A DNA stretch of 64,000 bases from Companilactobacillus halodurans. Its GTDB lineage: Bacteria; Bacillota; Bacilli; Lactobacillales; Lactobacillaceae. The notes under the pieces were generated by a model. The model was not told the DNA's origin. It saw only the letters and a program-made list of their open reading frames with translations, and made no database searches. The translations under genes and the position numbers were made by a program. Within the stretch, counting starts at the first letter, position 1, and every line of letters begins with the position of its first letter. Location of the stretch: positions 82,321 to 146,320 of the forward strand of contig NZ_VDFP01000003.1 in the NCBI RefSeq assembly GCF_009600985.1. The letters run 5' to 3'. This document shows, piece after piece, positions 60,212-64,000 of this stretch.

Positions 60212-62605
60212 ATGAAAAGAAATTTTAAATATTTTAGTAGTGCAATAGCTTTAACGCTTTTAGCAATTGCACCAGTTGCAGTTCCCATTGTTACTTCTGA
60301 TACTGGTGCTATTAGTGTTCAAGCGGCTGATAGTCAAACGCAACAAAGATTGGATGCTGATGATAAATCAAACATGGATTCAGATCCTAACGTTCCAGGT
60401 TCATCTGAATATATGATTTCTAAATTCATGGATCAATTTGATAATCGTTATGTAGCTAGTACTAAAAGTTTAACCACTGTACTTCAAGATATAGCAAATA
60501 ATACAGATCATGCATTTGGTGGCACAACTGGAGCTGGATATCCATACTTTAGTAAAACTAAACCACAACATATTTATGATATGCAGAATGATGTCGGAGT
60601 ATCTGCTTTAAAAGACAGTAATATTGTAGAAAAAAATGGCACAGGTAGAACCTATTTTAAGGATTCTAGTAACCAAAAGCAATATTATAACAATGATGTT
60701 TTTGCGTATATGTCTATTGAATATCAAAAAAATGGTAAGTGGACGCCTGCTACATTAGATAGTGAAAATGATATTGAGAAATTTATTTATCAATTGGATG
60801 GAGAAAATAAGAATAATATTGATGTTAGTGGACTGCAAAGTGGTAGTATTTCATTTCCATTGAGAGTTACAATGCATGTGGTTGCATCAGATGGAAGTGA
60901 AAATGCTCCAGATTTGAAGAATGTTGATGCAAAATATTTAACAAAATCATTCACAATTAATCCTAGTACGATGGATATAACTGAAGATAAGAATCCAAAT
61001 TCAATTCATGTTGGAGACAAACTTTCCACCATTACTAAAAATGATAAATTAGCTGTTACGGATAATTATTCAAATGACAGTGATATTGTGAATAATTACT
61101 TGGATAAGATGGAAACACCTCATTATGGAGGCATATTTACAACACAGAAAGATGCTATCAGTTATGCTAAAAGTAATAATTTTGACCCTACCAATTTGAG
61201 TAAGGGTAATATCAATAGTAATGAATTGAAAATAAATAGTGATGGAACAGACGCCACTATTGAAAAGCCTGGTACTTATTACCAAGTGGTATCTTATAAA
61301 TTGTCGGATGGTTATTCTAATACTGGCGATAAAGTTAAAGATGAAAATGGCAATGATACCAATTCTTATCAACTCAATGGGGATCAGGCTATTGGATATA
61401 TGTTTTCCAAGAATGGCCACGATCCACTGACCGATACACAAATATTGTTATATGATACGACGATTAATGGTTCACCTGCGACTGAGGGAACAGATTATGT
61501 ATTTAATAAGAATGCTGAGACACTTACGACTGTTCGTAAAATCGTGGTTACTGGTTCTGATACGCCATCGGATCCAATCACCCCAGTTTCAATAAATGTT
61601 GATAGTAGTGACAAAAATAAAAAATTAGACGTTTCTAAAGATGTATTGAAAAATGTTAATGATGAAATAGCTGCTGCTCCAACGCAAAGTGATTATTATG
61701 ACAGTAATCCGCTTAGTAATGCGGATGCTAAAAAAGTTACTGACGCCTTGGATAATCCCGGAAGTTATTATCGAGAGTTGAAATATACATTAAATGATGG
61801 ATATTCGGTTTATAATTATGACTTTGGTCAAAATGCAAAAGTAGATTATGATGCTAATACTGTTACTTATTATCAAAAGGTAACAGTATTGCCAGATTCT
61901 AGCTCCAATTCAAGTACTGCATCTAATTGGAAGACATCTGACGTTAATGATGTTGTAAGAACCAAAAATGACCAGCCAAAATATACATTGAACAATGATG
62001 ATGACCAGGTCATTAATAATCCTATGATTGACGCAAATACTAGTTTAAAGGTTGATAAGGTACGTGTTGATCAGTATGGTAATAAGCAATATCATATTGC
62101 TGATGGTGAATGGATCAATGCAAATTACGTTACTTTAGAGTCTTCCATCACTGATGTTAAAAATGATGATGGTGTTTTGTACGTTGACAAAACTAGCTCT
62201 GATTATAGACTTTATGATAATAATGGTAATGAAATTAATAATCGTGCATTAGATAGGAACACTTATTGGGCAGTAGATGAAATAGCGAATGATAATAAGG
62301 GCAATACGTATTATCGTGTAGGGACTAATGAATGGGTCAAGCAAGTTGACGGAGTTCATTATCCAATTCCACTGTTTTTGCATGATATTCAAATGAACAG
62401 GGGAATTCTTCACTTAGATGATACAAACCAAAATTACACGCTCTTTAATGAGAATGGTCGTAGAATTAATAATCGTGCTTTAGCTGAAAATACTGATTGG
62501 AAAGTCGATAAAACAGCTAAAGATTATGAGGGCAATACATATTATCGTGTAGCAACCAATGAATGGGTTGAACAAAGAAATGGAGTTCACTATCCAGCTA
62601 GATAA
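60212..62605 (+). CDS. large secreted protein with three C-terminal SLAP domains
   Basis: A 797-residue exported protein: signal peptide ending ISVQAA (about 1-43), N-terminal beta-rich region (about 60-290), two related repeats (about 295-390 and 470-560; YYQVVSYKLSDGYS and YYRELKYTLNDGYS) and three SLAP-type domains at the C-terminus (about 590-797). The last two carry NNRALDRNTYWAVD...YYRVGTNEWVKQ and NNRALAENTDWKVD...YYRVATNEWVEQ. The ribosome binding site is AAGGGGGAACCAGTC before ATG 60212. Confidence 0.83.
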   Translation: MKRNFKYFSSAIALTLLAIAPVAVPIVTSDTGAISVQAADSQTQQRLDADDKSNMDSDPNVPGSSEYMISKFMDQFDNRYVASTKSLTTVLQDIANNTDHAFGGTTGAGYPYFSKTKPQHIYDMQNDVGVSALKDSNIVEKNGTGRTYFKDSSNQKQYYNNDVFAYMSIEYQKNGKWTPATLDSENDIEKFIYQLDGENKNNIDVSGLQSGSISFPLRVTMHVVASDGSENAPDLKNVDAKYLTKSFTINPSTMDITEDKNPNSIHVGDKLSTITKNDKLAVTDNYSNDSDIVNNYLDKMETPHYGGIFTTQKDAISYAKSNNFDPTNLSKGNINSNELKINSDGTDATIEKPGTYYQVVSYKLSDGYSNTGDKVKDENGNDTNSYQLNGDQAIGYMFSKNGHDPLTDTQILLYDTTINGSPATEGTDYVFNKNAETLTTVRKIVVTGSDTPSDPITPVSINVDSSDKNKKLDVSKDVLKNVNDEIAAAPTQSDYYDSNPLSNADAKKVTDALDNPGSYYRELKYTLNDGYSVYNYDFGQNAKVDYDANTVTYYQKVTVLPDSSSNSSTASNWKTSDVNDVVRTKNDQPKYTLNNDDDQVINNPMIDANTSLKVDKVRVDQYGNKQYHIADGEWINANYVTLESSITDVKNDDGVLYVDKTSSDYRLYDNNGNEINNRALDRNTYWAVDEIANDNKGNTYYRVGTNEWVKQVDGVHYPIPLFLHDIQMNRGILHLDDTNQNYTLFNENGRRINNRALAENTDWKVDKTAKDYEGNTYYRVATNEWVEQRNGVHYPAR

Positions 62606-62679
62606 TATGAATGCCAAGATTGCTAACCACGTTTTGACCAAAATAGCAATATAAACGATGAAACTAAAGAATGATACTA

Positions 62680-62714
62680 ACTCTGCAATTTTAAATACTT
62701 GCAGAGCTTTTTTG
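62680..62714 (+). terminator. terminator after large SLAP gene
   Basis: CTCTGCAA pairs with TTGCAGAG, then a T-run. Confidence 0.82.
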
Positions 62715-62798
62715 TTGCCCACATTAAAGGCTCTTAACTAATAAATAATCTAGTTAAGTTGTAAAATATAACTAACTAGTATTTAGGAGAGTTATACG

Positions 62799-63953
62799 AT
62801 GGATAATGATAGTGAGGAATTATTAAAATCTGATATTATTGACCGAAACGTCCGGCAGGGTTTAAATCTTACTTGGCTCAACTTTGCGGTCCTATTTTGT
62901 GCTACGATCATTGCCAGCGTTGGGTTAAACATGGATTCGGTTGCTGTTATTATTGGAACTATGTTGATTTCACCCATTATGGATCCAATCATTGGTATGG
63001 GCTATGGTTTCGGCATTCGTGATTCAAAGTTGATTGAAAAGGCCTTTACTGTTTATTTAATAGAAGTCGTCGTGGCTTTGATAGCCTCCGCAATTTACTT
63101 TTCGTTGTCGCCAATTAAAGACGCCAGCAGTCAAATCATAGCGCGGACGCAACCGGCAATTTGGGATGTTCTAGTGGCCTTCTTTGGTGGTGTTGCCGGA
63201 ATTATCGGTTCAGCCAAAAAAGATCCTGGAAACATTTTGCCCGGAGTAGCGATTGCAACCGCTTTGATACCACCACTAGCAACTGTCGGATATGGGATGA
63301 GCCAGTTTAAGTGGACTATTGTGCTGAGCGCCGGCTACTTGTTCTTGATCAATACCTTCTTTATTGCTCTAGCAACAATGTTAGGAACACTTATCTTTAA
63401 TTTTAGAAAGAAAAAAGTGGCAATTCCTTGGAAAAATCAGCTGTTTATCATTGCTGCTGTCGTTATTATTGCCATTCCTAGTTTGGTGTCTGCTTCAAAC
63501 TTGGTTAAAGAAACATATAATGAGGCACAAGTTACTAGTTTTGTAGATAATGAATTACCGGAAGTTTACGTCGTTAATAAAGAAATTTCAGGTAAAAAAA
63601 TCAAATTGACAGTAATCGGTAGCGATATTAAAAATTCAGAAATAAAAGCTTTGGATAAAAAACTACCTGAATATAAATTAGGCGATTACAAATTACAATT
63701 ACAACAAATATCAAAGGGTAATTATTTAAGTGTCAGTGCCTTTAAGAAGTATGTCAGTCAGGAAAGTTCCAGCAGTACTTCAAGCGATGCCTCGGATACC
63801 AGCGATAAGACTTTATTAAAACTCAAGCAACGATTGAATAAAAAATATCCTGATATAATAGATAAAATTTATATCGAAAATTACAAGAACAAGTTAGCCA
63901 CTTGTCCAAAAATAAATACGAAATATATCAGTACCAGAAAAGTACATTTCTAA
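62799..63953 (+). CDS. DUF389 membrane protein
   Basis: A 384-residue polytopic membrane protein with the DUF389 signature (MLISPIMDPIIGMGYGFGI; LPGVAIATALIPPLATVGYG) over about six helices. A C-terminal extracellular or cytosolic domain and a Ser-rich linker (about 326-340) follow. Function is unknown for the family. ATG 62799 follows TTTAGGAGAGTTATACG. It is complete in this window and ends in a terminator. Confidence 0.88.
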   Translation: MDNDSEELLKSDIIDRNVRQGLNLTWLNFAVLFCATIIASVGLNMDSVAVIIGTMLISPIMDPIIGMGYGFGIRDSKLIEKAFTVYLIEVVVALIASAIYFSLSPIKDASSQIIARTQPAIWDVLVAFFGGVAGIIGSAKKDPGNILPGVAIATALIPPLATVGYGMSQFKWTIVLSAGYLFLINTFFIALATMLGTLIFNFRKKKVAIPWKNQLFIIAAVVIIAIPSLVSASNLVKETYNEAQVTSFVDNELPEVYVVNKEISGKKIKLTVIGSDIKNSEIKALDKKLPEYKLGDYKLQLQQISKGNYLSVSAFKKYVSQESSSSTSSDASDTSDKTLLKLKQRLNKKYPDIIDKIYIENYKNKLATCPKINTKYISTRKVHF

Positions 63954-63993
63954 ACTCCACAGAAACTAGTGAATAGTTCCCGTGGAGTTTTGT
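63952..63993 (+). terminator. terminator after DUF389 gene
   Basis: AAACTCCAC (63952-63960) pairs with GTGGAGTTT (63982-63990), with inner pairs AAACTA/TAGTT. Confidence 0.82.
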
Positions 63994-64000
63994 AGTTTAA

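Noticed and set aside
61070..61441. Antisense open frame of 123 residues within the large SLAP gene
   Set aside because: Low-complexity Ile-rich translation arising from the Asn/Asp-rich coding strand; no ribosome binding site.
1..64000. CRISPR arrays, rRNA and tRNA genes
   Set aside because: No regularly spaced repeats, no tRNA cloverleaf pattern and no rRNA-like sequence were recognised by eye; a dedicated search could still find a missed tRNA.

Overview
The window reads as chromosome of a low-GC Gram-positive lactic acid bacterium in Lactobacillaceae, most likely a Companilactobacillus-like species. This rests on AT-rich DNA, strong AGGAGG-type ribosome binding sites, many PTS genes with cre (CcpA) sites, a PepI-type proline iminopeptidase, LPxTG anchoring, and repeated SLAP-type surface domains of the form NRAL..NT.WKV....YYRVATNEWV. 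I saw no rRNA, tRNA or CRISPR array.

Layout. 1-6.5 kb holds two sugar-uptake operons: a DeoR regulator facing a galactitol-type PTS (IIA, IIB, IIC), then a GntR regulator leading a mannose-family PTS (IIB, IIC, IID, IIA). Each has its own cre-overlapped promoter. 6.9-10.4 kb carries DUF2252 plus polyphosphate kinase. 10.6-14.4 kb has pepI, a sortase-anchored NEAT-like protein and a split ThrE exporter. 14.5-18.9 kb is a redox/metal block: a P-type ATPase with an unusual CPG motif, a separate metallochaperone, a Dps-like ferritin and an FNR-like regulator, then an FNT channel. Two perfect FNR boxes sit exactly 41.5 bp upstream of the predicted starts of the two promoters. 19-25.7 kb holds helD, a GOLPH3-like gene, an SGNH hydrolase, coaA and guaA.

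25.7-35.2 kb is a decayed genomic island inserted at the 3' end of guaA. The last 17 bp of the guaA end recur at 35160-35176, beside a DUF3173 gene and a broken tyrosine integrase, and the presumed original guaA terminator follows. Cargo: LysR with an FAD oxidoreductase, a truncated TetR, an aldo/keto reductase with an in-frame stop, MFS/MarR with paired operators, GNAT and an Mrr endonuclease.

35.4-49 kb is accessory: surface proteins, an ISL3 remnant, an IS110 element with a plausible bridge-RNA region, a TetR with two sirtuin-like genes resembling class M (ADP-ribosylating) sirtuins, a HigB toxin with a HigA-ImmA/IrrE fusion, two Cof phosphatases and an NmrA-like reductase. 49.1-53.7 kb is an operon of lipoproteins, zinc-ribbon membrane proteins and a zinc-ribbon/PrsW protease. 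54-64 kb has further SLAP proteins, a Pit/DUF47 phosphate system, a beta-lactamase-like hydrolase and a DUF389 protein.

The most novel-looking signals are: (1) a family of three long structured intergenic elements (10484-10606, 21378-21545, 21661-21830) with conserved motifs and compensatory stem changes; (2) the two FNR-box promoters around the metal ATPase/Dps/FNR-like cluster; (3) the tandem sirtuin pair; (4) the zinc-ribbon/PrsW operon; (5) the guaA island; and (6) the IS110 candidate bridge RNA.
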